A DNA stretch of 64,000 nt, taken from assembly GCA_023846275.1 (NCBI GenBank), contig JAIUJO010000072.1, positions 1,979,099 through 2,043,098 on the forward strand. The letters are read 5' to 3'. The notes under the pieces are model-generated. The model was not told the origin of the DNA. It worked only from the letters and a program-made list of their open reading frames with translations, and did no database searches. A program made the translations under genes and the position numbers. The DNA is from Vanilla planifolia (Eukaryota > Streptophyta > Magnoliopsida > Asparagales > Orchidaceae). How positions within the stretch are numbered: the first letter of the stretch is position 1; the number at the start of each line of letters is the position of its first letter. Shown here one piece after another: positions 29,366 to 40,667 of this stretch.

Positions 29366-32300
29366 ACAACCTCGATGGTCTAAAAATATGTCATAAGGAA
29401 TTTTAAACACTCAAATAAAATAAATATGTGGAACAAATATTAAAATAAATATTTTATTGTATAGGGAACACCTAGATTACTCCAAAGACATTTGTCTCCT
29501 CTTCACCGGACCTCGTTTGGAAAAACTACAAACTACCATAGTAAATAATCATAAATAATACTAAATTAGAATTTTAATATTACAAAGATATATATTAAAA
29601 CTGAAATAAGATAAACTAAAGAAATATTTTTTAACCAATTCAAGGAGAAGTAAAGGTCACAAGAGAGTAGATTATGATTTAATAAGTAATATAACTAACT
29701 GAAATAAAAAACATTTTAAGAAATGAGATAAATTTTATAAGAAAGTTACAACTCAAGATACAAGGAAGATCAAGTGCATTATCCATGGTCATTACATAAG
29801 CCATAAATAAAAATGACTTACAAAGCATGTCATCTCCTTAGAAAGTAAAATTTTGCAAATAAATAATTGAAAACTTAATAGGGCAGTGTTTTCCTTAGTG
29901 AGTATGATGATGCTTTTTTCATTGCCATCAAACCTTATTTAGAACTTATATAAATTACTAAAGTAATTAAACATTAATGATAACAAATTATTATTTTAAT
30001 ATTAAAGAAATATATATTAGATCTGGAACTAGATAAATGAAATCAATGTAATACAAGTAAAACTAAGTGATTTAAAGGTCAAAAGAGAAGAAGATTAGAG
30101 TTTCATAGTAATATAATAAAATAAAAACATTTGGTTAAATGAGATAACATTTTATAAGAATTTTACTTCTAAGATACTATGGAGATCAAGTAAAACATCC
30201 TCCATCAAATAAGGTAAGAACCAAAATATCTCATAAAACAAGCCAAAGTGTAGAAAATAAAATATGTGAAATATTTAAAATAAAAATTTCTTTTTATGCA
30301 TAATGTCTAAAAAGTCCAATGATATTTATTTCATCTTGATTGAACTTTGTTTGAAACTAGTACTAATTATTAAGTTAAAGAAGCACACATATAAATAAAT
30401 TATTATTTTAATATTAAGTAAAAATATAATAGGAATGAAATAAGATAAATGGATAAAATTTAAAACACCGAAATCAAAAAAAGTGTAGTGCCACAAGAAA
30501 GAATAATTAAGGGCTTAATATTAATAGAACAAACTCAATGTAATATATTTGAAGAAATAAGATAAATTTTATAGGAAAGCCAAATTGTAGGATATATTGG
30601 AGATCAAGTGTAACATTCTTGATCATCAATTTGGTAATGAAATTAGTGTCTCATAAAGCATGTCGTGGGCCTTAAAAAATATTTAAAAATATATAACTAA
30701 ATATTTTCTTTGATGGAGTTCATCAATAGTTGTCCAATTATGTTTATTTAATCTTATTTAAAACTCATTTTGAATTATTATTAATTATATAATTAAATAA
30801 GAATTACTATTAATAAAAAAAATTTTTAATATTAGGTTAAGATATATTAATGTTGAAATGAGATGAATTAAAGTAATGCAACATAAAAAAAACTAAAAAA
30901 ATATAATAACCAAATAATAGGAGAATTAGAGTATCATAGTACTACAACTAAAGAAAAGAAAAATATTTTAAAAAAAAAAAGAAAAACTATATGGGAACGT
31001 TGCATTCCAAAATACTAAGGAGATCAACAACCTTTCTGTCAAGTAAGAATGAATCAAAATGTCCTAATAACAACGAAAATTTTGAAAATAAAAATATATA
31101 AAATTAAAAAATAATTATTTAGTTACACATAATTGGTCAAAATAAGTCCAACAATGTTTTAGTTTTTCTCAATCAAATATGATTTGAAAGTAACACAAAT
31201 TATATGAGTGAAGAAACATAAATAATAATAAATAAATACTTTGAAGTAAAGTAAATATATGTTGAAGTTAAGATGACATGCTTCAAAATAATATAATATA
31301 ACCAAAATAAAGACAACTAAAGTTTAAATAAGATAGGATTTAGAATTACATAGTGATAAAATGAAATCAAAGAAAAGAAATTGAAGAAAAGAGACAAATT
31401 ATATGGGATAGTCATACTACACGATAATGAGGAGATCAAGCATAGTATCCTCAATTATCACATAAGGAACAAATTAAAATAACTTTTAAAGCTTGCATAA
31501 TAACCTATTAATTATCATTTCTAAAATTATTAAATTGAATTTTTAATTTGATAAAGCTCATTAAGTATAATCCAACAATGTTTCTTAAATGAATTATAAT
31601 GAATTACATAAATAAATAATAAAAATAATAATGAGTTATTATTTTAATATTATGAAAAAATATATTAAAGGTAAAAATTAGCTAAATTAAAGTAATATAA
31701 TTTGAACAAACCAAATGGTTGTAAAGGTCACACAACGAAAGAGTTAAAGTTTCATTATAAATAAGCAAATGAAAGTAAAAAATTTTAAAAAATGAGAAAA
31801 ATTAAATTAGAAAGATGCATTCCATGACACTAAAGAGATCAAGGGTAATATTGCTAATCTCCAAATTAGATATGAATCAAAATATCTAATAATACATGCT
31901 TAATAAAATAAAATAATGCAAAAAAAAATATAAAAATGAATACATCAATAGAAAGAGCTCATCAAGGCAATTTTATAAAATTTGTTATATCTCTAATAGA
32001 CCACCTAAAATTTTATTATAAATTTGCAAACAAAATAAGCATAAAAAATAATAAATTGTTATTTTAATATTAAGTAAATAAATATAAATGGTAAAATGAG
32101 TTAAATTAAAATAATATAACATAACTAAATCAAGGTCATCAATAGGCCAAAAAAAAAGCAGATTTAGAGTTATAGAGTAATACAACCAAATCATGGTGAA
32201 AAATTTTAAATAAATGAGACAAAATATACAAGAAAGTTTTATTAAAAGATATTAAGCATATCGAGTATAACATCATTCTTTTATCAAATCAAGTACAATT

Positions 32301-32959
32301 TTAGATGTGTTGTAAAGCATACTAATAATATTAAATAATTAAAAAATTAATAAAATATATTTAAGTGAATAGTGATCATCAAAACTATCCTAATGATGTT
32401 TTTGTTTGTCTCAATCTAGCCTCAATTCAATTAAATAAGAATAATATTAATATATTATTATAATAATTTTTAAGTAAATAAATATTAAAGTTAAAAAAAG
32501 ATATATTGGTGTAATATAATATGTCAAATAAAAGACATCTAAAGAACAAATTTTATGAGAATTAGATTTACATATTAATATAACCAAATCAAAATAGAAA
32601 ATTTTAAGAAAATAAGGCAAATTATAGAAGAATATTACATTCAAAGATATTATGGAGATTAAGTCTAACATACTTAATAACCAAATAGTTTGAAAAAAAT
32701 ATCATTTAAAGCATACTAAAAACCTACGAATTTAAATATTTGAAATGTTTAAAATGAATTGTTGATTATGTATAGCTAATAGAGTTAAATCCAACATTAT
32801 TTATTTCATCTCCATTAGACCTACTTTTGAATTATCATGAATTAATGAAGTGAATAATAAAAATAATATTAAATTATTACTTTAACATTATGCAAATTTA
32901 TATTAACACAAAATTGTGTTAGTTAAAGTGATATAATATGACCAAACAAAAAGATATAA

Positions 32960-34982
32960 AGGTACGTTAGGTCACACTAGTATTTGAAGGTCAACCTATA
33001 AATATCTAACATTTTATTCTAATTGGCATTTTTACTATAAATGAGGCTTAGTTTTAAAAGAAAGCCATACACCTTTAAAGATAATAAATTAATTTTCTTC
33101 AATGCACCTTGGACGGTTTAGTAAATTTAAAGATTGAATACATAAGCAATAGCTTGGAAATGGATTTTTGACAATAAAATAGAATGTTAAGTTATTGATT
33201 ATAAGGCACTCACTATTAACATCAACTTCTAATCCTACTCTAGCAAAAAATTGTTCATCTCTTTGATTTAATAAGCAAATAAGATTTCACTTTTTAATCC
33301 CTCTATCTTTTCCTACTCAAATCTTAATTATGTGAAATGGCAAAATTTTTTGTTAAATCAATTATTAAACATTGATTAAATTAAAAAGAACACTTCCTAA
33401 GATTCTATGGAAGTGCAAAGTCTCAAGCCAGGCAAGCTAGAGTGGTGGAGACTCATGAGCCTTGGGTGAAGAGATAGTCAAACAAAATTAGGTTTTACAG
33501 GATCATTCTAACAAAGCATTCCTTAATCGATTGGGGTAAAGCAAAGAATCGAGTGGGGCAACATTGAACCAAGTTTGTGTATGGGTTGAATTAGACCTAT
33601 AATAACCTATATGGATCGAGTACAATTAGGTGATGAGACTCCAAGCAAAAAAATGGGGATCCAACCCCAATTTCGCTTATAACCCATGGAAAAAATTATC
33701 AAGTGTGAAACTTTTTTCTATGCCATAATGCAAGACTATTCCTTTTGTAGTTATCAAATTTAAAAATTGGGACTGATCAAACACTTTTTAATTGCACATT
33801 TTTACAATCACATGGCATAAACCACCTCTGCATTTTAAAATAATTACAATGATCCATCCATGCTTCCATAAATTGCATCCCATTTGATGTCTAATTAGAA
33901 AGCAAAAATGTCATCCACTTTTAACCTTTGTTTCTAAACTCCAATAAGAAGTGATAGATCACGTCTTGCTTAATTAGATAGCTTTTCTTATTTTTTCCTT
34001 CTAATATATATATATATATATCTTTGAATCATGTGACTCCAAATTATCTACATTGAATCTTAGAATATGATCACTCTTAATTTTGATGTAGATTAATTGA
34101 ATGATCCAAATCCTATCTGACTTGATTGGATGAGCTAGACCTAAGCCTCTTATATCCAACCATTAAAAACTCATATGTTTATTATATTTTTGATCTTATG
34201 CTTTAGAACTTCTCTGATATGATCAAATAAATTCCATCCATCTCACCTAATGTCTAATTCTGTAGTCATTTTGTTAGCCATTTTCAAAACATATTTTAAC
34301 CTAATTCAAAACTCATTTTATGATAATTTGGAGTGGCTTTTAAAATAGCTTTTCTACACTTTTCATTGACTATAATAAAAATATTTTTATAAATTCCTAA
34401 CTATTGTTTGTAAAATAACTAATAAAATTAAATCAATCTTTAAAATCTCAAAAAAGCATTTCTTAATATTTTATAAGCATAAATTCCACTAGCACTAGTA
34501 ACAGCTTATTCTTCTCAAATTATCAAATAATTTTAGCAAAGTCGTGAACTTCTAAACCTTAAAAATCTCATTTGTCTTATTAAGTTAAAACTAATTGTAT
34601 CTTATAAAAAAATTGAGTTAAGTTTAAGCTTGCAAAAGTCTAGGTTATAGTTGTACCCATAAAAGCCAGTACATCAAAGGGGAAGTGCAAGGAAATACCT
34701 TATGCTGTAACCTTTTATTAGTGGTGTTTTTCCTCGCATTATTTGGGGTGGACATAGGTCCTAATTTGAAAAAAATGACCAAAACATTGTGGTGTTTTAT
34801 GTCAATTTTTATCCTCTCTTTTTAATCATATAAAAGCTTAACATATATATATATCTAATGATTTCTAAAAACATAAAATTAATTTTTAAAAATAAGTACA
34901 ATAAATAATAGCAAAAATTAATTTTGAAGTCCACAATTAACCCCCGTCTTTTGAGATTTACACACCCATTTTCACTTCAGCA
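32960..34982 (+). repeat. 5' LTR of the copia element (about 2.0 kb)
   Basis: The left part aligns with 39,714-40,667 and the whole length with 54,307-56,264. Shared blocks include a ttaggtcac start, ctttaaagat-atgaatt near 33,075, gcaaggcaagc-type text near 33,430, a gactattcc...aaaattgggac block near 33,733, acttgcaaaagtctaggtta near 34,630, and ttttgagatttacacaccc near 34,950. It ends in CA at 34,982, directly before the primer binding site. The 5' terminus is blurred by decay and by a fortuitous match to the satellite string aaaggtcac. Confidence 0.8.
34004..34021. repeat. AT microsatellite in the LTR
   Basis: An AT dinucleotide run inside the 5' LTR. The solo LTR copy does not show the same run at the aligned place, so it arose or was lost after the two LTRs separated. 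Confidence 0.65.
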
Positions 34983-34994
34983 GGTATCAAAGAG
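34983..34994 (+). other. Degenerate primer binding site (initiator tRNA-Met type)
   Basis: ggtatcaaagag follows the CA end of the 5' LTR. Plant Ty1-copia elements normally carry TGGTATCAGAGC, complementary to the 3' end of initiator tRNA-Met. The match is 10-11 of 12 positions, with the leading T and one G altered. Its position fixes the LTR/internal boundary. Confidence 0.7.
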
Positions 34995-35360
34995 GGTTCC
35001 ATATAAAAAGTGAGTCAAATCACTTAGGTGGTCCACCATGTGCATTTTAATTATTTTGTTAAGTATACTTAATATTCATTTTTGTTACACACTAATTTAA
35101 ATTTCCTTCTTATCATTTTTGAATGGTCTCCAAAATACGTGTTTGTTAACTTGCTTCTTAAATTAAGTTTTCAACAAGTCTTCCTCCATGATTGACATTA
35201 GTGCAACACTAGATGAAGCATCTTGTTGAGTCTAATAATTATTTAGGTGTGAATTTTAGTTATATTCGAGTGTAGATTTAAGATTTTTTATCTAATTAGT
35301 TGATTTAGAACACTTAGAAGTTCTGATCAAACCCAATGATTTACTTAAAGATTCATAGAC
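34995..35360 (+). other. Copia leader region
   Basis: AT-rich sequence between the primer binding site and the first recognisable gag residues. It probably holds the 5' leader and the worn N-terminal part of gag. I could not find a start codon or domain with confidence. Confidence 0.5.
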
Positions 35361-36660
35361 AAGTGAAATCAAGTGGTTTAGTGAGCTTATAGCGATCAAA
35401 AGATAGTGATAGTACTAAAGATAGGAGCATTCAACTATATTTATTATGGAAAATGTCAATGTCAATTAAATCATGTTATGAATTTGCATGCCCAATAAGA
35501 AGTTTGGCAAAAGTTATAAGTTACTCATGAAGGCACTTTTCATGTAAAAGAAGTAAAAATATATTTTTCTTACACGTGATTAGGAGTAATTCAGAATGAA
35601 TTTAAGAAAAATTATAAAGACGATATTTATGTGATTTAGTAATAGTACTAATAGAATAGAAAATCTTGTAAAGTGATTTCCAATGTAGAATTTGTAAGAA
35701 AAGTGCTAAGGATTCAACCCAAGGATTGTGATCCGCTTGTTAGAGCAATAAAGATGGACAAAGTCATAAATAAACTCTCATTGGATAAGCTACTTGGAGA
35801 ATATTTAACAACTAAAATTGAGATGAGTAGAGAGATAAAGATGAGGTTTCCACTAACAAGCCAAACCATGATGCAAGAAAAGAGGTACAATGAGCATTCA
35901 AAGGAAGTAAAGAAATTCAAATATGGCATTCATCTCTTCCATGGATTTGGAGGAGTAGAAAATTTTCATGTTAAAGATTTAAAAAATAATTTGGAAAAAA
36001 TTTATAAATTTGAGTTGACAAAAAAAGAAAAGAAGGAAGATTCAAGCACCAAAGCTATTATGATTGTGGTCAAACAGGCAATATTAAGTCATATTGTCTA
36101 AAACTCAAGGAGACCAAATCAAAGGAAAAGAAAAAGAAGAGAATGAAGAAGAAGAAGAAGAAGAAAGCTTTTCAAGCTACTTGGGGTGCCTCAAATGTTT
36201 TGGACAACTCAACTTCAGATAGTGAGGAATGGATGACTGCTTCTAGAAAAATGTTGATGATTCAGGTACATCTAATGAAGAAGAGCATGAAGTATGTTAT
36301 TGGCATCCTGAAGCACATGAAAAATGCTATTTATAAGTTATTAGTGCTTTAACTTCTTCAATAGCCACACATGAAAAATTGAAAATATTTTATAAATAAA
36401 AACCTGATCTTTGATATTTTTTTGAAAGAAGCTGAGAAAAAAATAATAATACTTCAAATCTGTGAAAAGAAACTCCATATTTATTGAGATTCCCTCATTG
36501 AAAAAGAAATTACTAGTTTTAAAAAATTATTCTCTTGAACATATAAAAAAGTATAATGCTTCACATTGTATTTCTAAGCATAAATATATACCTTCTTTAG
36601 AATATATGCAGAATGTATCAAATTTTACGTGCTTCTATTCTTGTATAAACAGCATACCAT
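35360..36660 (+). pseudogene. gag relic of the copia element (capsid and zinc knuckle)
   Basis: Gag would form the virus-like particle. A 142-codon open piece at 35,673-36,101 carries the UBN2/Retrotran_gag-type motif: VEFVRKVLRIQP, then RAIKMDKVINKLSLDKLLGE, matching the plant copia pattern K-L-R-L-P, V-T-A-I, L-S-L-E-E-L-I-G. Upstream, at about 35,500-35,570, fragments like THEGTFHVKE-KI fit the preceding capsid helix in another frame. Downstream, 36,056-36,097 encodes a worn CCHC knuckle (YYDCGQTGNIKSYC) in a different frame, with the first Cys changed to Tyr and His to Asn. A lysine-rich stretch follows (36,125-36,170), then a charged, Leu/Lys-rich region (36,462-36,600) that fits the coiled-coil tail of long SIRE-type gag proteins. 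At least one frameshift separates capsid from knuckle, so the gene is dead. Confidence 0.75.
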
Positions 36661-37100
36661 CATGGATCGGTACATTATGAAAAACATTTGTAGTTCAATA
36701 CCTAGTTCTAAATGGGTAATTAAGAATGATGTTAATGCTCCTATAATGAATATTAGTGCTCAACCTATGGTTTCTTTTGTTCTTATTATTAGAGAATAAA
36801 ATAATTAATATCAAATGTCTCCATAAATATGGGGTGGAGATATAGTTCTTTTGAGGAATTCATAGGTTAGAATAATATACCTAGGAATTATGTGTAAAAC
36901 AAAGCATACAAACAAAGAAAATTAAAGTTACATTTTATGATTTCTATATTAAAATTTTAGAATTTATATAGACATAAATAAAGAAAAAATCAAGATCCTG
37001 CTCTTTGTTGGATAGTGGTTTCTCATGTCTTATGAGTAGAAATTTATGAATGTCTATATCAATAAAACATGGATCAAATATATAGGTAACACTAGGAGAT
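36660..37100 (+). pseudogene. Probable protease / pre-integrase remnant
   Basis: This lies between gag and integrase, where copia elements encode the aspartic protease and the GAG-pre-integrase zinc domain. Only faint traces are visible, such as PSSKWVIKND near 36,705, where SIRE-like elements have a K-x-W-V-x-K segment. I could not find the protease D-S-G triad or the HHCC zinc finger. The assignment rests mainly on position. Confidence 0.35.
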
Positions 37101-37104
37101 AAAT

Positions 37105-37745
37105 TTAAGAAGAGTACAATTAGACCCATATAGCCCATGAATTTAAGTGGAAAAAATATGGATTTATAATTAGTGATGACTTTTCAAAGTATACTCTGGT
37201 TGTATTTTTAACAATAAAAGTTAGCCATTTCAAAATTTTGTTAATTTTATAAAAGAGATAGAAAGACAAAACAATCTCTAATTAACTTATATTCAAAGTG
37301 ATAATGGTATTGAGATTAAGAATAAGAATTTCCAAAATTATATTAAAGACAAAGGAATAAGGCATCAATTTGCATGTTTTTATACACCTCAACAAAAAGG
37401 GATTATAGAAAAAAAAAGGAACCTTAGTAGCCATGACTACAAGAATGTTAGTGGAATATTATCTTCCAAATTAGTTTTATGTTAAGGCAATTAAAAGGGC
37501 CTGTTATATAATAAATAAAATTAATTTATGACCAATACTTAAGAAAACTTCTCATGACTTATTTAAAAAGGATAGGCCACATACTAGCTACTTTCATGTT
37601 TTTGGGTGTAAGCATAGAATTCTTAATAATGAAAGAGCCAACTTGAGGAACTCTAGTGAAAAAGCAAGTGTAGGTATTTTGTTAGGATATCCTTCTTTTA
37701 GAAAGCTTATAGTGTTTACAACATCAATTATTTAAATATAGGGAA
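37105..37745 (+). pseudogene. Copia integrase relic with D,D35E triad retained
   Basis: Integrase inserts element cDNA into the host chromosome. The rve core is readable in pieces: GFIISDDFSKYTLVVFL at 37,160-37,210 (first catalytic Asp at 37,175 or 37,178); SDNG at 37,297-37,308 (second Asp at 37,300); and TPQQKGIIEKKR ending at 37,419, with the catalytic Glu at 37,408. Exactly 35 residues separate the second Asp and the Glu. Further on are EYYLPNxFYVKAIKRACYIINKI and PILKKTSHDLF (37,450-37,570), then HTSYFHVFGCKHRILNNERA and GILLGYPS (37,570-37,695), the usual C-terminal copia integrase text. Frameshifts (between 37,215 and 37,290, and near 37,419) and stops break it, so the triad is retained but not translatable as one protein. 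Confidence 0.85.
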
Positions 37746-38000
37746 AACAATTAACGTAATGTTTCATGTATCTAATCAAGAGAAAAATAATAAAAATTTA
37801 GATGAAGAGATTAATTCTTTAAAAATATTAAACTTGGGAGAGGGTAATGGCAAAATAGAAAGTCAAAAGTGGAAGAGATTAGTCATCAATTTCCTAAAGA
37901 TTGGAAGCATCAAGATTCACATATAAAAGAATTAATAGTAATAAATGTTAATCATGGAGTTTGGCCAAGAGCTTCTATAAACAAATGATCATATTGTTTT
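37746..38000 (+). other. Copia integrase-RT linker
   Basis: Sequence between the last integrase block and the first RT block. In copia elements this is a variable, charged linker. Fragments with Glu/Asn/Lys-rich reading are present, but I see no domain. Confidence 0.4.
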
Positions 38001-38930
38001 ACTTTCTTTCTCCAAACTAGTTCTATATAAGAAGTACTTAAGGATAACTAAGTAGGTTTAGGCAATAAATAAGGAGCTAGACCATGTTTAGAGAATCAAA
38101 GCATGAGAATTAGTTTTTAGGCCTAGTGATAAACAAGCAATTGGAACCAAATGAGTATTCAAAAATATATTTGATAAAATGAAGAGATAACTAGAAACAA
38201 AGCAAATGTTTTACTAAAGGTTATGATCTATTTGAAGGGATTGATTTGTGGCGTCATTTAACAATATAGCAAAATTAGAGGCCATTTAACTTCTCTTTGT
38301 ATATTCATGACATAAAACTTTTATATAATTCCAAATGAATGTAAAAGGTGTATTTTGGAATAGATTAATACAAGAATGTGTGTATGAGGACCACATGGGG
38401 GTTTTGAGACCCATGCATATGGTGATTATGTATATATCCTTAGGAATGCACTTTATGACCTTAAGGAAGCTCCCTATGCATGGTATCACAGATTAAGTAA
38501 TTATTTTGTTGATAGTGGATTTTGGAAAGGAAAAGTACATAAAATGTGATTCCTAAAAAGTTTTAAATGATCTTTATTGCTTGTACAAGTTTAAGTTAAT
38601 GAGAAAATTTTTGAAAGAACAAATAAAAATATGTGTAAAGAAATTAGTGACTTAACAATAAGGGAGTTTAAGATGAGCATGATAGGTGGGATGAATTTAT
38701 ACTTAGGATTATAAGTTAGAAAAATAAAAAAATGAGATGTTTATTTCACAAATTAAGTATTTAAAAGGAATTATTAGAGAACTTTTGGTATAAAAATGTG
38801 AAACATGAAGAGATTCTAATGAGTCAATTTATCCATTTAGGCTAAAATGAAAATGAGAAACATGTCGATCAAAAACTTTATAGAGGTCTAATTTAATGAG
38901 AAATTGACTGTACATCTTATTTAATGTTCT
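38000..38930 (+). pseudogene. Copia reverse transcriptase relic (RVT_2), active site destroyed
   Basis: RT would copy the element RNA into cDNA. Recognisable RVT_2 blocks are: KQAIGTKxVFKN near 38,130; KLEAI and FQMNVKGVFWNRLIQECVYED (38,272-38,395), matching the copia Q-M-D-V-K-x-A-F-L-N-G motif with the catalytic Asp changed to Asn; NALYDLKEAPYAWYHRLSNY (about 38,440-38,510), matching K-A-L-Y-G-L-K-Q-A-P-R-A-W-Y; and VQVxVNEKIFERTNKNMCKEI at 38,583-38,645, where the Y-V-D-D box reads stop-V-N-E. FKMSMIGGMNLYLGL (38,670-38,712) fits the following E-F-E-M-S-M-M-G-E-L text. With several stops, frameshifts and all key aspartates changed, it cannot be active. Confidence 0.85.
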
Positions 38931-39019
38931 CTTATGTGCTGCATTCTAATCAAATCCTAAGAAAATCCATCTAAACGAAACTAAATAAACCTTGAAAATT
39001 TTAAAAGATATAGTGATTG

Positions 39020-39490
39020 TTTGTTTATGGTACTCTAGAAATACTCCTTCATATGATTCTATAGGTTACATACATTTACACTTTGTAGGTTATAGGGTAG
39101 ATAGGAAAAGTACCTCTGGTTCATGGCAATTACTAAAAACTTATCTAATTTCATGATCAAACAAGTAGAAAAATTTCATCACTTTATCGACCACAGAAGT
39201 CGAGTATGTAGCAACAAAAGTTATGTTGCCCAAGTATTATTGTCAATATAATGACTTCAAGATTATGGTTTAGATCACTCACCTATTCCCATTAGATTTT
39301 ATTGTATTAGTGCATTAGGCTTATCTAAGAGTAAGGTTTGTCATTGTAGGACCAAGCACATTGATATAAAATAACTTTTTATTAGAGATGAAGTAGGAAA
39401 TGTCTTAGTGGAATTTGAATATATTTCTACCAAACAAGAATGGGCTAACTGTGCTAAATCTCTTCCAACATAACAATTTCAAATCATGAG
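39020..39490 (+). pseudogene. Copia RNase H relic
   Basis: RNase H removes the RNA strand after first-strand synthesis. Visible pieces: YSRNTPSYDSIGYIHLHFVGYRVDRKSTSG (39,029-39,120), matching the copia D-R-K-S-T-S-G signature; a following LISWSNKQ segment; EYVATK at about 39,203, the usual A-E-A-E-Y motif; and RTKHIDIKxLFIRDEVGN with FEYISTKQEWANCAKSLP (39,350-39,470), matching R-T-K-H-I-D-x-R-x-H-F-I-R and D-x-x-A-D-x-F-T-K-x-L-P. The GYIHLHFVGYR part replaces the normal G-Y-x-D-A-D-x-A-G, so the catalytic Asp residues there are gone. Two frame changes and several stops are present. Confidence 0.85.
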
Positions 39491-39529
39491 TAAACAACGA
39501 GATGTAATATAAATTATATAAATTATACC

Positions 39530-39566
39530 TCACCTTTGATATTATCAAAGAGGGAGAATGATATTA
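39530..39566 (+). other. Conserved copia 3' motif with purine-rich stretch
   Basis: cctttgatattatcaaagag followed by ggagaatga lies just after RNase H. It contains an inverted repeat (tttgata/tatcaaa). Plant copia elements of the SIRE/Maximus and related groups often carry a TTTGATGAT...ATCAAA(A)GGGGGAGA motif here, between pol and the 3' LTR. The actual polypurine tract next to the LTR at 39,714 is not obvious. Confidence 0.5.
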
Positions 39567-39713
39567 TTTAGATAAGTGAGAGGGAGCATGCTATAAGGTA
39601 GAGCATGTGTAAAGAGGAGCAAAAAACATTTCATTTTTAATACCTCTTACCATAATAATATAATTTTTTATTAGATTTTTATCTAAATCATTATGTGTTG
39701 CCATCACTAAAAG

Positions 39714-40667
39714 TGACAATATTATTAGGTCACCAATGTCTTTAACAATTCAATCCATAAATGTTTAACAATTTATTCTATTGAACTCGTTTACTATAAA
39801 GAGCAAGCAAATAACCTTTAAAGATGGTGAATTCGTTGTCATCAAAGAACTATGGAGGGCTTAACAAGCTTGTAGAATTATAGACATATAATTTAATTTT
39901 GATAATTTTTTCTAACACAAAATATTACATTTAACTAGTTGATTATAAGGCACTATCTATTCATATCAAATTCAAATCCGACTCAGTCATCCAATCGTTT
40001 AATAATCTATTTGATTTAGCAAACAAATAAGATTCCATTTTTCAATCCTGGTATCATTTCCTTTGGCAAATATAAATTATGCATCCATAGAAAATTTTAT
40101 GTTCAATCCATTGTTAAAATTTTGTTAAATTAAAAAAAAAATTCTTACATCTCAAACCTGTGCGAAAGTGCAAACTCTCAAGATAAGCAAGCATGACTGA
40201 CAGCCACTACCAATCTTCAGGCCATATGATTGTTAGAAACAAATTGAATCTTGCTTGATCTTAGTGATACGGCATTCCTAAACTTGATGAGGTAAAGCAA
40301 AGGATCAAGCGAGGGAGCACTTGAACTAAGTATTCACATTCATTTGGTTGGATCCATAATAACCTGTATATATCAACTAGGCTCAAGTGATGAGATCCCA
40401 AGCACACAATATGGGAGCCAATCTCAATTAGGGTCTCATATAACTTCTAATTAAATAATTATAAAGTGGAAATTCTTTTCTGATACTATAATGCAGGACC
40501 ATTCTTAAGGTTCTTATCTACTTCAAAAATTAGGATCGACTGAACATCATCTATTGATGCATTTTCGTGATCTCATGGTAGAGCTTGCCTCTACATTTAA
40601 AAACATTGATCAGGATCTATCCTCATCGTCCATGAATTTCCTCCCATACGATCATTGTTCGGATAGC
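39714..40667 (+). repeat. 3' LTR of the copia element, truncated
   Basis: Begins TGACAATATTATTAGGTCACC and aligns with the first roughly 950 bp of the 5' LTR and of the solo LTR. Shared blocks include ctttaaagatggtgaattcg (39,815), gaggtaaagcaaaggatcaag (about 40,288), gaccattcttaaggttctta (40,499), and cctcccatac-ga near 40,640. It stops at an agcaaaat string (the equivalent of about 33,900 in the 5' LTR) and satellite follows at once. About 1.07 kb of the LTR, including its 3' terminus, has been deleted. Confidence 0.8.

Larger units (their letters stand above)
23197..32960 (-). repeat. Satellite array, reverse block 3
   Basis: From here on the family reads as its reverse complement: gatactaaggagatcaagtg boxes, tatgaatcaaaatgtctcat, gatgagtccaa, tgtttcatctc, taaataagcataaataa and gatgtaaaggtcacat recur every 350-450 bp. 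The block is interrupted at 32,960 by the copia insertion and continues in the same orientation at 40,667. Minus-strand open frames at 25,133-25,336, 31,985-32,194 and 32,447-32,671 are the same monomer frame as in the forward blocks and are not called as genes. Confidence 0.85.
32960..40667 (+). mobile_element. Decayed Ty1-copia LTR retrotransposon, SIRE/Maximus- or Tork-like
   Basis: The element lies on the plus strand inside the reverse satellite block. Order: 5' LTR (32,960-34,982), degenerate primer binding site, gag relic, integrase relic, RT relic, RNase H relic, a conserved 3' motif, and a truncated 3' LTR (39,714-40,667). Integrase before RT is the Ty1-copia order. The integrase phrases PILKKTSHDLF and FHVFGCKHRILNN, and the end motif ttatcaaagagggagaatg, are typical of plant SIRE/Maximus/Tork-type elements. 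Every coding part carries stops and frameshifts, so it is non-autonomous. Satellite resumes after the element in the same orientation, roughly 20-25 bp further along the monomer, so the element is a genuine insertion into the array. Lineage assignment is inference from motifs recognised by eye. Confidence 0.85.

Noticed and set aside
35714..35929. Minus-strand 71-codon frame opposite the gag relic
   Set aside because: It is antisense to a recognisable gag segment; the plus-strand frame explains the coding bias.
36143..36352. Plus-strand lysine-rich frame as a separate small gene
   Set aside because: It is the gag tail of the copia element after a frameshift; poly-Lys codons here come from gaa/aag repeats.
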